A stretch of 64,000 bases of DNA from positions 1,410,798 to 1,474,797 of the forward strand of contig NZ_OZ032156.1 of assembly GCF_964026545.1 (NCBI RefSeq). Direction: 5' to 3'. This stretch comes from Candidatus Tisiphia endosymbiont of Dioctria linearis (GTDB lineage Bacteria; Pseudomonadota; Alphaproteobacteria; Rickettsiales; Rickettsiaceae). Of the stretch, positions 9,501 through 17,650 are shown one piece after another. Numbering within the stretch: the stretch's first letter is position 1; every line of letters starts with the position of its first letter. Below the pieces are notes generated by a model. The model was not told the DNA's origin. It searched no databases and saw only the letters and a program-made list of their open reading frames with translations. A program made the translations under genes and the position numbers.

Positions 9501-10344
9501 TTGGGGCAAGATGCTGAACTAAATAGTTAAGAATTACAGTATTGTCAGTAAGAAATTGAGAAGTGTCAGGATCTTTTAATAATCTTATGAAGAAAGGAGG
9601 ATGAGATGGATCATATGGCGTTTCACCATTGAATATTTTCTGTATTTTGGCTAGTTCTTCTGCGTAAAATGATACCGAGGTAGCAATGGCAATACCCTGA
9701 GATATATGACTTGCTGCAAACCCAATACCTTTCATATCAGCTTGAAGCTTTTGACCTGCACTAATAGTGTCCTCCTGCTTTTTTGACGATAGTAAAGGAG
9801 TCAGGATTTTCTCCATACCATCTCTATCCTTTAAGATATCCTTAGCTATTCTAAAAGCTTTATCCTTTTCTTCTTGATATGAACTTTCCGTTTTCTCTTC
9901 AGCTTTCTTCTCTTCAATCATTAATTTCTCAATTTGTTTCTGTTCTTTTTTCTTATATCTATCAACCAACTTTTTATGATTACTTAATTCATTCTTAATT
10001 TTCTGTAACTCTTGGTTCCATGAGTCTAATTGCTTTTTAGCAGCTTTGTCTTTATGATTCTGATTTCCTTGGTTAATAAGTTCAGAATAATCTTGATTTT
10101 TTTTCAATAATTCTCCTAACCTACCATTTAATAGATTTTGATATTGTGCTATCTCTTTTCTTTTTTCTGCAATTTGATTTTCGTTTTCTAAGGTAGTTGT
10201 TTTTTGTTGTAATTTTAATATATCTTTCTCTTTCTTATAAATATCTTTTTGCAGTTCTCCCAAAGTAGAATCGTCCGGCTTTACTACCTTTTGAATTTTT
10301 GCTCGTAATTTGCTAAGCCGAGATTGCTCTTTATCCTTACCCAT
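6568..10344 (-). CDS. Giant helical-repeat protein with C-terminal pentapeptide repeats
   Basis: A 1258-aa protein of unknown function with no signal peptide or membrane segment. Residues 1-170 are a charged coiled coil rich in Lys, Glu and Gln. Residues of about 200-1000 are built from repeated amphipathic units with a 'LLPIV..(x)..L..P..L..I' pattern, suggesting a HEAT/ARM-like solenoid. At about 1065-1200 there are pentapeptide repeats (FSGLIFNNE, FNFNDATFMDNSFQNSEISNC, FKGTDF) that should form a right-handed beta-helix. A polar tail ends the protein. The design suggests a scaffold or secreted effector, but this is inference. No neighbour explains it. Base composition matches the surroundings. 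Confidence 0.8.
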   Translation of the reverse strand: MGKDKEQSRLSKLRAKIQKVVKPDDSTLGELQKDIYKKEKDILKLQQKTTTLENENQIAEKRKEIAQYQNLLNGRLGELLKKNQDYSELINQGNQNHKDKAAKKQLDSWNQELQKIKNELSNHKKLVDRYKKKEQKQIEKLMIEEKKAEEKTESSYQEEKDKAFRIAKDILKDRDGMEKILTPLLSSKKQEDTISAGQKLQADMKGIGFAASHISQGIAIATSVSFYAEELAKIQKIFNGETPYDPSHPPFFIRLLKDPDTSQFLTDNTVILNYLVQHLAPMLITVMLKELGEINNIKKEFDDHKKDIDSLPTLEKELQILKDKKDVSKMPKLEEKVNYLKSLQKNYDRAILFNNLKEAGLDKDYINSKLLPIVQDITISMLEKPEDLLKIINLSVDMLIIKDPEIKKDYQSKILDTIDISSLLKSGKLSKFLIEEKKYVEAAAEVIISSNMALDKRLEDSGIGKELLHDVVPIVSEFAGIALQDPKKVGALYETLKSVILDDTDSKIREANSLQEVTALDKAGGIKKLAVVQQLPKILLQNEMLELLHDQLPATLTKHKGEIAKIASTTIPKLLEMLDNNARTLAKECNKTFQEEDVHKIIVSPIVPMLNGVDHKFYESIIPISIDLLKNTMTVLNVEDIKEIYSDMQTLAKTEDVEQKDQATERLNKHVITLLKNEDLQQNIAVNLPQIIKDNEAALAVIANNIVSNNQDFKKYDLSAELINATTSLAIKVVDTGLSRVPTLMKINDNWQEYQRADIDANAKEKVLTKIIDDVGEIVQSLSPILEHSVPEYLQTNKDSLLALTENMIKQEELKRQLDSAGVSSELAFRMVDTAINITPHLLPIITKFANASLKDKDGVIVIANKLQELLNTSEQEKDSKGRELADSVVQFIERNSAVKDVIIKDIPKLLNENSAILGPIVDEFLNSTFIGRNLKIKGQEIIEKISEKVPALTEIAMQYNKGNYLSVITGTFKLLSSDPVARGMVTKLLVEGVRYKVQTSFTSYKKRRQRWHEYAGEIIDKVRKRIPTINGQKADLGELLQQQTDNTHVANKSKTLEYSLISRDFSGLIFNNETNMPLENVKINGFNFNDATFMDNSFQNSEISNCSFKGTDFKEKISFTGATIDAKSLETLLPAIKQYNKNHKKDPITLDNVQLTGDISKLSFKGVSVNNRADITVAKLAMESKLNHTDHAKKIGKDIAHHMSRSVQDDKNTPPNVEAIKESISKHISTDVAGQTKSQMKKTDPHNPNSGLTKISR

Positions 10345-10419
10345 AACCTTTACCCTTCTTTCAAATTGTTTTTCTTATCAGCTAATATATTAACCTGAAT
10401 TCGATATAACAAGCTATTC

Positions 10420-10455
10420 AAAAATCTGTTATATCTATAAATATAACAGATTTTT
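10420..10455 (-). terminator. Rho-independent terminator after nuoF
   Basis: A perfect 15-bp inverted repeat (AAAAATCTGTTATAT and its complement) with a 6-base loop, followed by T-runs on both strands. It lies just past the nuoF stop on the minus strand, so it most likely ends nuoF transcription before the giant gene. Confidence 0.6.
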
Positions 10456-10528
10456 TTGCTCCACTAATAGCTGTTTTCATTATTTTTGCGGTATTGCTTA
10501 TTTTTTTTAGAATATAACCCATCTAAAT

Positions 10529-11803
10529 CTAAAAACTTTCACAGTTTTTTGAATAAATCCTCTCTTCAATCTCGTGACGAAAATGACGAATTAAACCTTG
10601 AATAGGCCAAGCAGAGGCATCTCCAAGACCGCAAATAGTATGCCCCTCGATCATTTTAGTCACGTCTAACAATTGATCTATTTCTTCTATTTTTGCCTGA
10701 CCTCGTACTAATCTCATCATAACTCGCCACATCCACCCTGTACCTTCTCTGCATGGGCTACACTGACCACAAGATTCATGCATGTAGAATTTACTAAGCC
10801 TGGCAATAGCGTAAATAATATCCGTAGAATTATCCATAACAATAATTCCACCAGTCCCAAGAGCCGAGCCAGCTAATTTCACACTATCAAAATCCATTGC
10901 CAAATCTTCACATAGTGATTTTGGTAACAATGGTACTGACGAACCACCTGGAATAATAGCTTTCAGATTATCCCAACCACCACGTACACCTCCAGCATAT
11001 TTTTCTATCAATTCCTTTAAAGGTATGCCCATAGATTCTTCAACATTACATGGTCTATTTACGTGACCAGAAATACAGAAAATTTTCGTGCCGGTACTGT
11101 TAGGCTTCCCGATTGAAGCAAACCAATCCCCCCCACGTCTAAGTATAGTAGGTACAACGGCAATTGACTCAACATTATTAATAGTTGTTGGACAACCATA
11201 TAAGCCGAAATTAGCTGGAAATGGTGGCTTCAGTCTAGGAAATCCTTTATTCCCCTCTAAACTTTCGAGCAGAGCTGTTTCCTCACCGCAAATATATGCC
11301 CCAGCCCCTCTATGCAAATGAATGTCAAGTTTATACCCAGTACCACAAGCATTATCACCTATAAAACCAGCATCATAAGCTTCATCTATAGCCCGTTGCA
11401 CATTGGATGCTTCGTTATAAAATTCACCACGAATATATATATAGCAAGTATGTGCGTTAATAGCAAAACTGGCAAGCAAACAGCCTTCAAGCAATTTGTG
11501 CGGCTCATGTCTTAGAATATCACGATCCTTGCATGTACCAGGCTCTGATTCATCAGCATTAACCACTAAATAGCTAGGTTTCGGGTGTTCTTTAGGCATA
11601 AACGACCATTTGAGACCAGTTGGAAATCCAGCACCGCTCCGTCCTCGCAAACCTGATTTTTTTATTTCATCAATTATCCATTCTCTACCTCTAATAATAA
11701 AATCTTTTGTATTATCCCAATCTCCACGTTGCTTGCTACTTATTATATCATATTTTTTCTGCCCACTAAGATTAGAAAAAATTTTATTGCTAGTTTGTAA
11801 CAT
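10529..11803 (-). CDS. nuoF: NADH-quinone oxidoreductase subunit F
   Basis: The 424-aa protein is the NADH-binding subunit of respiratory complex I. It carries the glycine-rich NADH/FMN site ([16 protein letters not shown]), the [14 protein letters not shown] motif and the N3 4Fe-4S cysteines in [12 protein letters not shown] plus [11 protein letters not shown] takes hydride from NADH here and passes electrons to the iron-sulfur chain. Length is normal for alphaproteobacteria. It stands apart from other nuo genes in this window. Confidence 0.97.
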   Translation of the reverse strand: MLQTSNKIFSNLSGQKKYDIISSKQRGDWDNTKDFIIRGREWIIDEIKKSGLRGRSGAGFPTGLKWSFMPKEHPKPSYLVVNADESEPGTCKDRDILRHEPHKLLEGCLLASFAINAHTCYIYIRGEFYNEASNVQRAIDEAYDAGFIGDNACGTGYKLDIHLHRGAGAYICGEETALLESLEGNKGFPRLKPPFPANFGLYGCPTTINNVESIAVVPTILRRGGDWFASIGKPNSTGTKIFCISGHVNRPCNVEESMGIPLKELIEKYAGGVRGGWDNLKAIIPGGSSVPLLPKSLCEDLAMDFDSVKLAGSALGTGGIIVMDNSTDIIYAIARLSKFYMHESCGQCSPCREGTGWMWRVMMRLVRGQAKIEEIDQLLDVTKMIEGHTICGLGDASAWPIQGLIRHFRHEIEERIYSKNCESF

Positions 11804-11890
11804 AATTTACTCTTAGAATATCTACAAATGAGAGTATAGATGAAGGTAAATAATTGTGAAGAATAAATTTAGGGGTTTTTATCAGGATGG

Positions 11891-12091
11891 TTTAAAACTC
11901 ACCTTACGCATAAACCCCATGACAATTTAAAAATTCCGGAAAAGTACAAAACGCTATTAGCGAGACCACTACGTGCTCGAAGCAATCCACATTCATTAGA
12001 TTGCTTCGTCGCTACTAAAGTAGCTTCTCGCAATGACGCCAAGCTATTTTCTATATGACTTTTAAATACCATGCGTAAGGTGAGTTTAAAA
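11891..12091. repeat. Inverted-repeat element (MITE-like) enclosing a family A palindrome
   Basis: Outer 21-bp arms (TTTAAAACTCACCTTACGCAT at 11891, its complement with one mismatch at 12071) enclose a REP-like palindrome at 11953-12038. The outer word GCGTAAGGTG recurs alone near 17941. No gene is visible here; the only long reading frame is within the repeat. Confidence 0.7.
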
Positions 12092-12113
12092 GTCATATCT
12101 AGTATATGGTATA

Positions 12114-12162
12114 CTTAAAAATACTCAAAATCTAGGCAATTAAAATTTTATTCACAGAACCT
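12114..12162. repeat. Right-half fragment of family C element
   Basis: The run from ATACTCAAAATCTAGGCAAT to TTCACAGAACCT matches the right half of the 164-bp element at 39222-39385 with a few changes. It is an old truncated copy in the leader region of the phage-like cluster. Confidence 0.6.
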
Positions 12163-12260
12163 AAAAATATTTGATAAAAATCAATATTTTTTTCCTAAAC
12201 TACTTAGTGCTAGAGATTTTTAGTATATATTACCTATAATTATTGCAATTATGAGGTAAT

Positions 12261-13931
12261 ATGTGTACTAAAAGCTTATATCAAAATCAAGCGATTCAAA
12301 ATTTAATCATAAAATCTGTTACAGATAATAGTGTAGTCATTTCAGGTTATGCTAGTGTTTATAATATTTCTGATCAGCATAATGACCTGATTGCTAAAGG
12401 GGCTTTTGCTTCAGCAGATCATTCGTGCATCAAATTTCTTTGGCAGCATGATTGGCAACAGCCAATAGGGGTGATTAAGTCTTTGGAGGAAGATGATTAC
12501 GGCTTAAAAGTTGAAGCTATAATTAATAATAAAATCGACAAAGGTAAAGAAGCTATAGAGCTTGTTCGCCAAGGAGCCGTTGATGGTCTTTCCATTGGTT
12601 TTAATATAAAATTAGCAAATTACAATAACTTAAACCAAAGAATTATCACTGAAGCGGAATTAATTGAGGTGAGTATCGTAACTTTCCCGACCAATTACCA
12701 TGCCAAAATTTCGCATATCACTAAACAAAGATACTTAAATGATTTGAATATAGTCAATTCAGGGGAATTGGGTAGCAGGAGCGATTTTTCATCAATTTAT
12801 AATTTAGGCAATAAGCAACGGGCTAGTAATCAGCAGATTTGCGATAGCTTTTCTTTAAAACAAAAAAATGTAAAACATTCAATTTTAATGGAGAATAAAA
12901 TGCATACAGAACTAATAACAAAACAAAATAACAATGAAGTAAAAATCAATGAGTTACAAGAAAAAGTTTATAATTTAGAAAATTTTCTATCTCGTCCAGA
13001 AATAGGGGGGATGCAAGATATTGAGCATAAAACTGCCTTTAATAATTATATTCGTAAAGGTAACCAAAGTGAATTAATCGAAAAATCTTTAAATAGCGGG
13101 TCTGAGGAAGGAGGGGTGTTATTAGTACCAGCTCTGTATAATAGTATCATCACTGAGATTAACGCTAGATCACCTATGCGGCAATTAGCATCAATCGAAA
13201 CAATTTCTAGTAATGCCCTTGATATAGTAATTGAAGAGGGGAATTTTGCTAGTGGCTGGGTTGGTGATTTACAGGCAAGAGAAGAAACAGCTACTTCTAA
13301 ACTAAAGCAACAGAGAATTTTTGTACATGAGCTTTATGCTCAGCCAAAAGCCAGCCAAACTTTGATAGATGACTCAGCCATTCGGATAGAGAATTGGTTG
13401 ATAGAACGTTTAAGAGATAGTTTTGTTAAAGCAGAAAATGATGCGTTTATTAATGGTGACGGTAAGAAAAAGCCAAGGGGTATCTTATCAAGAGCTCGTG
13501 ATAAAATAGAGCTATTTGAGATGGGGGGACAAGTTACTGCCGAAAAATTATTAGATTTCATTAATTTACTTGATGAAGAATATTTGGCAAATGCTAGTTT
13601 TTTGATGAACCGTACCACTTTATCAGAAGTTCAAAAACTTCAAGATAATAATGGTCGATTTATTTGGCAACAATCGCTCTCTGATTCTTTAAAGCAAACA
13701 ATATTTGGTATATCGGTGCTGTGCTGTTCTGAGATGCCACCTATCAAGGAAGGTAATATGGCAATTGCTATAGGTGATTTTAAATCAGCCTATAAAATCA
13801 TAGATCGTGGTGGTATTAGTATAATGAGAGATCCTTATACTGATAAGCCATTTGTCAAATTTTACGCAGTTAAAAGGGTAGGGGGTGACGTAGTGAATCA
13901 TAGTGCTATTAAGCTGGCTATGTTTAGTTAA
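12261..13931 (+). CDS. HK97-type prohead protease fused to major capsid protein (GTA g4-g5-like)
   Basis: The 556-aa protein joins two phage head proteins. Residues 1-160 are a U35-type prohead protease, with KFLWQHDWQQPIGVI carrying the His and GAVDGLSIGF carrying the Ser, ending at VTFPTNYHAKI. Residues 214-556 are an HK97-fold capsid protein (GGVLLVPALYNSIITEI ... KFYAVKRVGGDVVNHSAI). The link region contains a piece of a mobile palindrome (IVNSGELGSR, family B). Codon 214 is an ATG with GGAG seven bases before it, which looks like the old capsid start. In the RcGTA cluster the two are separate genes (g4, g5), so a fusion by lost stop is likely. Capsid may still start internally. Confidence 0.85.
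   Translation: MCTKSLYQNQAIQNLIIKSVTDNSVVISGYASVYNISDQHNDLIAKGAFASADHSCIKFLWQHDWQQPIGVIKSLEEDDYGLKVEAIINNKIDKGKEAIELVRQGAVDGLSIGFNIKLANYNNLNQRIITEAELIEVSIVTFPTNYHAKISHITKQRYLNDLNIVNSGELGSRSDFSSIYNLGNKQRASNQQICDSFSLKQKNVKHSILMENKMHTELITKQNNNEVKINELQEKVYNLENFLSRPEIGGMQDIEHKTAFNNYIRKGNQSELIEKSLNSGSEEGGVLLVPALYNSIITEINARSPMRQLASIETISSNALDIVIEEGNFASGWVGDLQAREETATSKLKQQRIFVHELYAQPKASQTLIDDSAIRIENWLIERLRDSFVKAENDAFINGDGKKKPRGILSRARDKIELFEMGGQVTAEKLLDFINLLDEEYLANASFLMNRTTLSEVQKLQDNNGRFIWQQSLSDSLKQTIFGISVLCCSEMPPIKEGNMAIAIGDFKSAYKIIDRGGISIMRDPYTDKPFVKFYAVKRVGGDVVNHSAIKLAMFS
12749..12784 (+). repeat. Family B palindromic element fragment inside protease-capsid gene
   Basis: TATAGTCAATTCAGGGGAAT and the next 16 bases match the left arm of the 107-bp element at 24911-25017. 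Only this half remains, translated in frame as IVNSGELGSRS. Confidence 0.75.
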
Positions 13932-13949
13932 CCTATGTGAAGTAGCTAT

Positions 13950-14486
13950 ATGCATAAAAAAAATACTTTTAGGATTATTGAATTAATACCTCAGACTATT
14001 TGGACTCTAGTAGAAGTCAAAAATTATATGAGGATAGAAGGAAATTATGATGATGATTTAATTAACAGCTTGATAGATGCTGCAATTATGGCTGCTGAGA
14101 ATTTTACTAAACTTGCAATAATAACAAGGCGGGTAGAGTTTGTTTGTAATATTAAAAATCAACAAAATTTTCAGTTAAAATACCAGCCGATAAAGGAATT
14201 GGTGAAGATTACTCTAACAAATAACAGTCAATCTATTGAGCTGCGATCTGATCAATATCACCTAGATCACGATCGATCATTGTTATGTTTGAATAAAAAG
14301 TTAGAAAATTGTCAATTAATAGTTGAATATATTGTGGGTTATGATAAAATTAATATTCCAGCTTCAATAAAGCATGGCATATTAATGCATATAGCAGAAA
14401 TGTATGACAGAGAAAGGCAAAATGCCACTTCTCTGTCGACAGAAATTAAGAATCTATATCTACCATATAGACAATTAAGAATATAA
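13950..14486 (+). CDS. Phage head-tail connector (gp6-like, GTA g6-like)
   Basis: The 178-aa protein matches the phage gp6-like head-tail connector family: an N-terminal LVEVKNYMRIEGNYDDDLINSLIDAAI helix pair and a C-terminal IPASIKHGILMHIAEMYDRE helix, with a beta region between. In HK97 phages and GTAs this protein forms a dodecameric adaptor ring under the portal. Its place directly after the capsid gene agrees. The start is 19 bases after the capsid stop. Confidence 0.8.
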   Translation: MHKKNTFRIIELIPQTIWTLVEVKNYMRIEGNYDDDLINSLIDAAIMAAENFTKLAIITRRVEFVCNIKNQQNFQLKYQPIKELVKITLTNNSQSIELRSDQYHLDHDRSLLCLNKKLENCQLIVEYIVGYDKINIPASIKHGILMHIAEMYDRERQNATSLSTEIKNLYLPYRQLRI

Positions 14487-14505
14487 GGCTTTTGGAAAGG
14501 TAAAA

Positions 14506-14844
14506 ATGAAGAAATCAATAGCACGTACTCTACAACATCAGGTGAAAATTCTAGAGAATTTTTCTACAAGTGAGATAGAGCAAGAAAAATGGCAAGAAAG
14601 ATTTTCTACTTATGCTGAAATAAAACCTATTTCTGATAATCGATTTACCTCGATAGAACATTTGAATTTTGGTCATATTATGACCGAAGGGTTTTATGTG
14701 TTTAAAATGAGATTTATCACCGGTATTACCACCAAAATGCGTATATCATTTAGAGATAGGCAATTTGAAATTAAGCGGATTATTAACGTTGAAGAAAGAA
14801 GTAAATTCTTGAATATTATAGGGTTAGAAATATATGTCTGTTAA
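14506..14844 (+). CDS. Phage head closure protein (GTA g7-like)
   Basis: The 112-aa protein resembles SPP1 gp16/HK97 gp10-type head closure (stopper) proteins: it begins with ARTLQHQVKILE, has the WQERFSTYAEIKP stretch with the usual Trp, and ends with the beta-rich FRDRQFEIKRIINVEER. It would plug the connector and receive the tail. GGAAAG stands ahead of the ATG. Its stop overlaps the next start by 11 bases, showing translational coupling. Confidence 0.75.
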   Translation: MKKSIARTLQHQVKILENFSTSEIEQEKWQERFSTYAEIKPISDNRFTSIEHLNFGHIMTEGFYVFKMRFITGITTKMRISFRDRQFEIKRIINVEERSKFLNIIGLEIYVC

Positions 14845-15283
14845 TTTTATTCATGATTTTCACATGACCATATATAACTTATTATCTAGGGAGCCAGATA
14901 TTAGGCTTAGTGTTGACCGGATTTACATATCGGTAGTCCAGGATGCAAAATATCCGTTCTTACTAGTAAATATTTTGAAAGTTGAAAATATTTCAAGATT
15001 AGGGCAGGATATTTACCAAGTGGAATTTGAGATAAGTGCTTTTGCTAGGGATAAAAATCAGGGGCTTTTAACTTTACTGGCGGAGAAAATTACTAATAAA
15101 TTAACAGCTAATTCGTGTATTCTTCAAGATTACATTGTTGCTGGTATGAAAGCCTGTAATATAAATTTTCAGCGTAGTTCTGACCTTATTACTACTAAGC
15201 TTACTATAGATTACAAAGCCTTATTAAAGGAGAACAGAATTAGCAAAAAGTCTGCAGTAAAGGGGGGTAAAGATATTGATTAA
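14834..15283 (+). CDS. DUF3168 tail-terminator-like protein (GTA g8-like)
   Basis: The 149-aa protein fits the DUF3168/tail completion family that follows head closure in GTA and HK97 gene order. The core is IYISVVQDAKYPFLLVNILKVENISRLGQDIYQVEFEISAF in spirit (shown here in pieces: ISVVQDAKYPFLLV, RLGQDIYQVEFEISAF), with a C-terminal KLTIDYKALL strand. The C-terminal tail KSAVKGGKDID is polar and uncertain. It overlaps the previous gene. The next gene is g12-like, so major tail protein and tape measure are missing. Confidence 0.7.
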   Translation: MSVNFIHDFHMTIYNLLSREPDIRLSVDRIYISVVQDAKYPFLLVNILKVENISRLGQDIYQVEFEISAFARDKNQGLLTLLAEKITNKLTANSCILQDYIVAGMKACNINFQRSSDLITTKLTIDYKALLKENRISKKSAVKGGKDID

Positions 15284-15302
15284 CAGTTTAATAGGAGTGA
15301 TT

Positions 15303-15892
15303 ATGAATTTTCATGATATACGTATGCCGGAATTTATTGAAACTTTTGCTGTTGGTAAACCGGAATTTGCTACTTCTTGTGCTATGACATTATCAGGTAG
15401 GGAAGTAAGAAATTTAGATAGAGAATATGCTAGACAAAGATATTTGATTAAAAATTGTCGTCTGAGTAGTTTTGAATTTGAGCAATTTAGCTCTTTCTTC
15501 AGAGCAAGAAGGGGGGGAGTTTTTCTTTTCGCTTCAGAGATAATGTTGATCATCAAGTATCAGGGCAATTCATTGCTGAAGGCGATGGAAAATTAACCCA
15601 ATGTCAACTGATTAAATTATATGATGACCCAATTTTACCCTATGCTAGAACAATTAATAAACCGGTAGCTGGTAGTGAAGAATTCTATGTTAATGGTGTA
15701 AATTTGGATGTTCAGCTTGATTATAATACTGGAGTTCTAACCTTACCAAGACCATTAGATAAAGAGCAAATTTTGACAGGTAATTTTATTTTTGATGTAG
15801 CTGTATGATTTACTAATGATAGCTTTGAATATTCTTATTCTCCTGATGGGTCAATAGAATTATCGCAAATAGAATTATTGGAGGTTATATGA
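15303..15892 (+). pseudogene. Broken DUF2460 tail protein (GTA g12-like)
   Basis: A GGAG site precedes the ATG at 15303, and the start MNFHDIRMPEFIETFAVGKP is typical of DUF2460. At a run of seven G (15511-15517) the frame is lost; the family sequence goes on in the -1 frame (SFSFRFRDNVDHQVSGQF). That frame then meets TGA at 15806, after which FTNDSFEYSYSPDGSIEL continues to a TGA at 15890 that overlaps the next gene's ATG (ATGA). Two independent lesions mean a dead gene. DUF2460 proteins belong to the GTA baseplate/tail tip. Confidence 0.85.
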
Positions 15893-16665
15893 CAGAATAT
15901 ATGGATAATTCCATAGCGGTACATAATTTTACTTATTGTTTCCATATCACGTTACAAGACGGTTTTGAGTTGTATCTTACTGAATCTGATAAATCTTTAT
16001 CAATTGATGGTATAAGATTTATGCCAAATTCTGGAATAACTTTAAAGGAAGGAGTTTTTAATGATTCTGCACAGAATTACATTATCTTAGAAGGAATTTT
16101 TGAGAATAATGGAGTAGAGCAACATTACGATTTAACACAAGCTATGGTCAAAATATATGCTTGTTTTACTAATTCTTGTAGGCATTTTGTTACTTATCGC
16201 TGCAGTACTTATACTAAAAGGGATTTAGATTTTACTTTACGTTTAGAGCCAAATATAGAGCTATATAATCAGTCGTTACTGCAATCTTTTAGTAAGAAAT
16301 GTCGTGCTAGTTTTGGAGATTTGAAATGCAAAATAGATAAAACAGTTTATAGTCAGATATATAATATTCAGGAAATATTTGGCAGAACTATAGTCATTTC
16401 AGATATTGATAAAGAAAGTGGTTATTTTAATTATGGGGATGCTATTTTAGCTAATGGTCAATTTTATAGTAAGATAATTAGTCATTCTGGAAATGTAATT
16501 ATATTGGATCAATTAATTCCTGATAGTATGAAGTGTAATAAAACGGTTGATCTTACTATAGGTTGTGATAAAAACTTTATAACTTGTTGCAATAAATTCA
16601 ACAATGCAGTAAATTTCAGAGGAGAGCCATTGATTCCTGATGATAATTTTATAAAAGTGATTTAG
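15889..16665 (+). CDS. DUF2163/BR0599-type phage tail protein (GTA g13-like)
   Basis: The 258-aa protein has an N-terminal DUF2163 domain and a C-terminal phage_BR0599 domain ending in CDKNFITCCNKFNNAVNFRGEP, the diagnostic Cys-rich signature of RcGTA g13. In RcGTA this is a baseplate hub component. GGAGGT precedes the ATG and the start overlaps the ancestral end of the DUF2460 gene. It is intact although its neighbour is broken. No NlpC/P60 (g14) or tip protein (g15) follows. Confidence 0.85.
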   Translation: MTEYMDNSIAVHNFTYCFHITLQDGFELYLTESDKSLSIDGIRFMPNSGITLKEGVFNDSAQNYIILEGIFENNGVEQHYDLTQAMVKIYACFTNSCRHFVTYRCSTYTKRDLDFTLRLEPNIELYNQSLLQSFSKKCRASFGDLKCKIDKTVYSQIYNIQEIFGRTIVISDIDKESGYFNYGDAILANGQFYSKIISHSGNVIILDQLIPDSMKCNKTVDLTIGCDKNFITCCNKFNNAVNFRGEPLIPDDNFIKVI

Positions 16666-16675
16666 AATGTATGGC

Positions 16676-16712
16676 AACCTCTTAGGTCACGTAGTGGTCG
16701 TGGTAATCGATA
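16676..16712. repeat. Family A half-fragment
   Basis: TGGCAACC ... GTGGTCGTGGTAATC resembles one arm of the REP-like palindrome, degraded. It lies between the phage-like cluster and the small gene at 16744. Confidence 0.4.
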
Positions 16713-16743
16713 ATAAATATGAAAAATAAAATATGAAAACTAA

Positions 16744-16917
16744 ATGAGTAAAGATTTTGTAAGACATTTCCTAACTGGCTTTTTTAGTATATTTAAAATA
16801 TCTAAAACAACAATAAGAAAGAAGCCGGAGACAGATTTGTCTGAGTATTTTGTTAAAATAGAAAAATATATTAATTCAACATTTCAAGAAATAAAAAAAG
16901 AATATGAAAGAGAGTAA
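16744..16917 (+). CDS. Small basic hypothetical protein (57 aa)
   Basis: ATG at 16744 opens a 57-aa frame beginning MSKDFVRHFLTGFFSIFK and ending EIKKEYERE. It has an amphipathic or weakly hydrophobic N-terminus and a charged helix. Its last 14 bases overlap the start of the DUF2335 gene, the coupling usual for real paired genes. No family recognised. A partner of the membrane protein is possible but unproven. Confidence 0.5.
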   Translation: MSKDFVRHFLTGFFSIFKISKTTIRKKPETDLSEYFVKIEKYINSTFQEIKKEYERE

Positions 16918-17350
16918 AAGCTTCTTTGCTAGTAATAATAGATTGAATAAAGGATATTCAAAAATTAACAATAATCCTAGAGAAAAAGATAATAGCTTCT
17001 ATCGTAAGAAGTTTGAGCATGTTATGCCGCCTATAGATTTAATGGAAGAATATGAAAATCTTCATCCTGGAACCTTGGCAAAATTAATTGCTATGGCAGA
17101 GAAAGAACAAACGCATAGACAGCAAATGGATATTAAAAGTATTGAGGTTTATGAAAACATAACAAAAAAAGGGAGAGTTAGTGCGGTTATATTTATGATA
17201 ATGGTCTGTATTACTACGCTAATTTTAGCAATGTTCGGGCATTTTATGATAGCTAGTATTTTTACTGTTTCAGTATTTTTAGTTATAGGAGCCGGATTAT
17301 TCCTATCTTCTACTAAATTTACCAGGCAGAAAGATTATCATAGAAGATGA
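16904..17350 (+). CDS. DUF2335 membrane protein
   Basis: The 148-aa protein has a polar N-terminus, the DUF2335 core PPIDLMEEYENLHPGTLAKLI and AEKEQTHRQQMD, then two closely spaced membrane helices (VIFMIMVCITTLILAMFG; IASIFTVSVFLVIGAGLFL). Members occur in Rickettsiales and in phages. Two short helices at the end of a phage-like cluster invite comparison with a holin, but this is inference. It overlaps the 57-aa gene upstream. Confidence 0.8.
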   Translation: MKESKSFFASNNRLNKGYSKINNNPREKDNSFYRKKFEHVMPPIDLMEEYENLHPGTLAKLIAMAEKEQTHRQQMDIKSIEVYENITKKGRVSAVIFMIMVCITTLILAMFGHFMIASIFTVSVFLVIGAGLFLSSTKFTRQKDYHRR

Positions 17351-17465
17351 CAATAGCTACCCTGAAAAATATTTAACCGGATAATGTTTGTCATTTTTGG
17401 ATAAAATTTTGACACAAGGTTTAAAGTGGGCATAAATCCTAGAATTCAGGTTTAAAGCCTATTGT

Positions 17466-17596
17466 TATAGTCAATTCAGGGGAATTAGGTATAGTCAATT
17501 GATGGGAAGTTGGTGACGTCGTCACTCGTCGCTCGCCTATTACTTATAGGCGTCGCTCCATCGTTCCTAGCCCCAAATTCCCCTGAATTGACTATA
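17466..17596. repeat. Family B palindromic element, full copy plus half copy
   Basis: A full 107-bp copy runs from 17490 to 17596 (TATAGTCAATTGATGGG ... CCCTGAATTGACTATA). A left half (17466-17493) abuts it in the other orientation. The region 17351-17976 holds only such repeats and no gene. A further piece (CCTATAAGTAATAGGCGAG) lies at 17617-17635. Confidence 0.8.
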
Positions 17597-17650
17597 GCAG
17601 GAATGATGAAGCGATGCCTATAAGTAATAGGCGAGTGACGACGCATAAGC

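Noticed and set aside
11899..12096. Minus-strand frame of 65 codons
   Set aside because: It lies within an inverted-repeat element; no protein signal.
15303..15892. Programmed frameshift plus stop readthrough in the DUF2460 gene
   Set aside because: A slip site is possible, but an additional in-frame TGA without any recoding signal makes a pseudogene the simpler reading.
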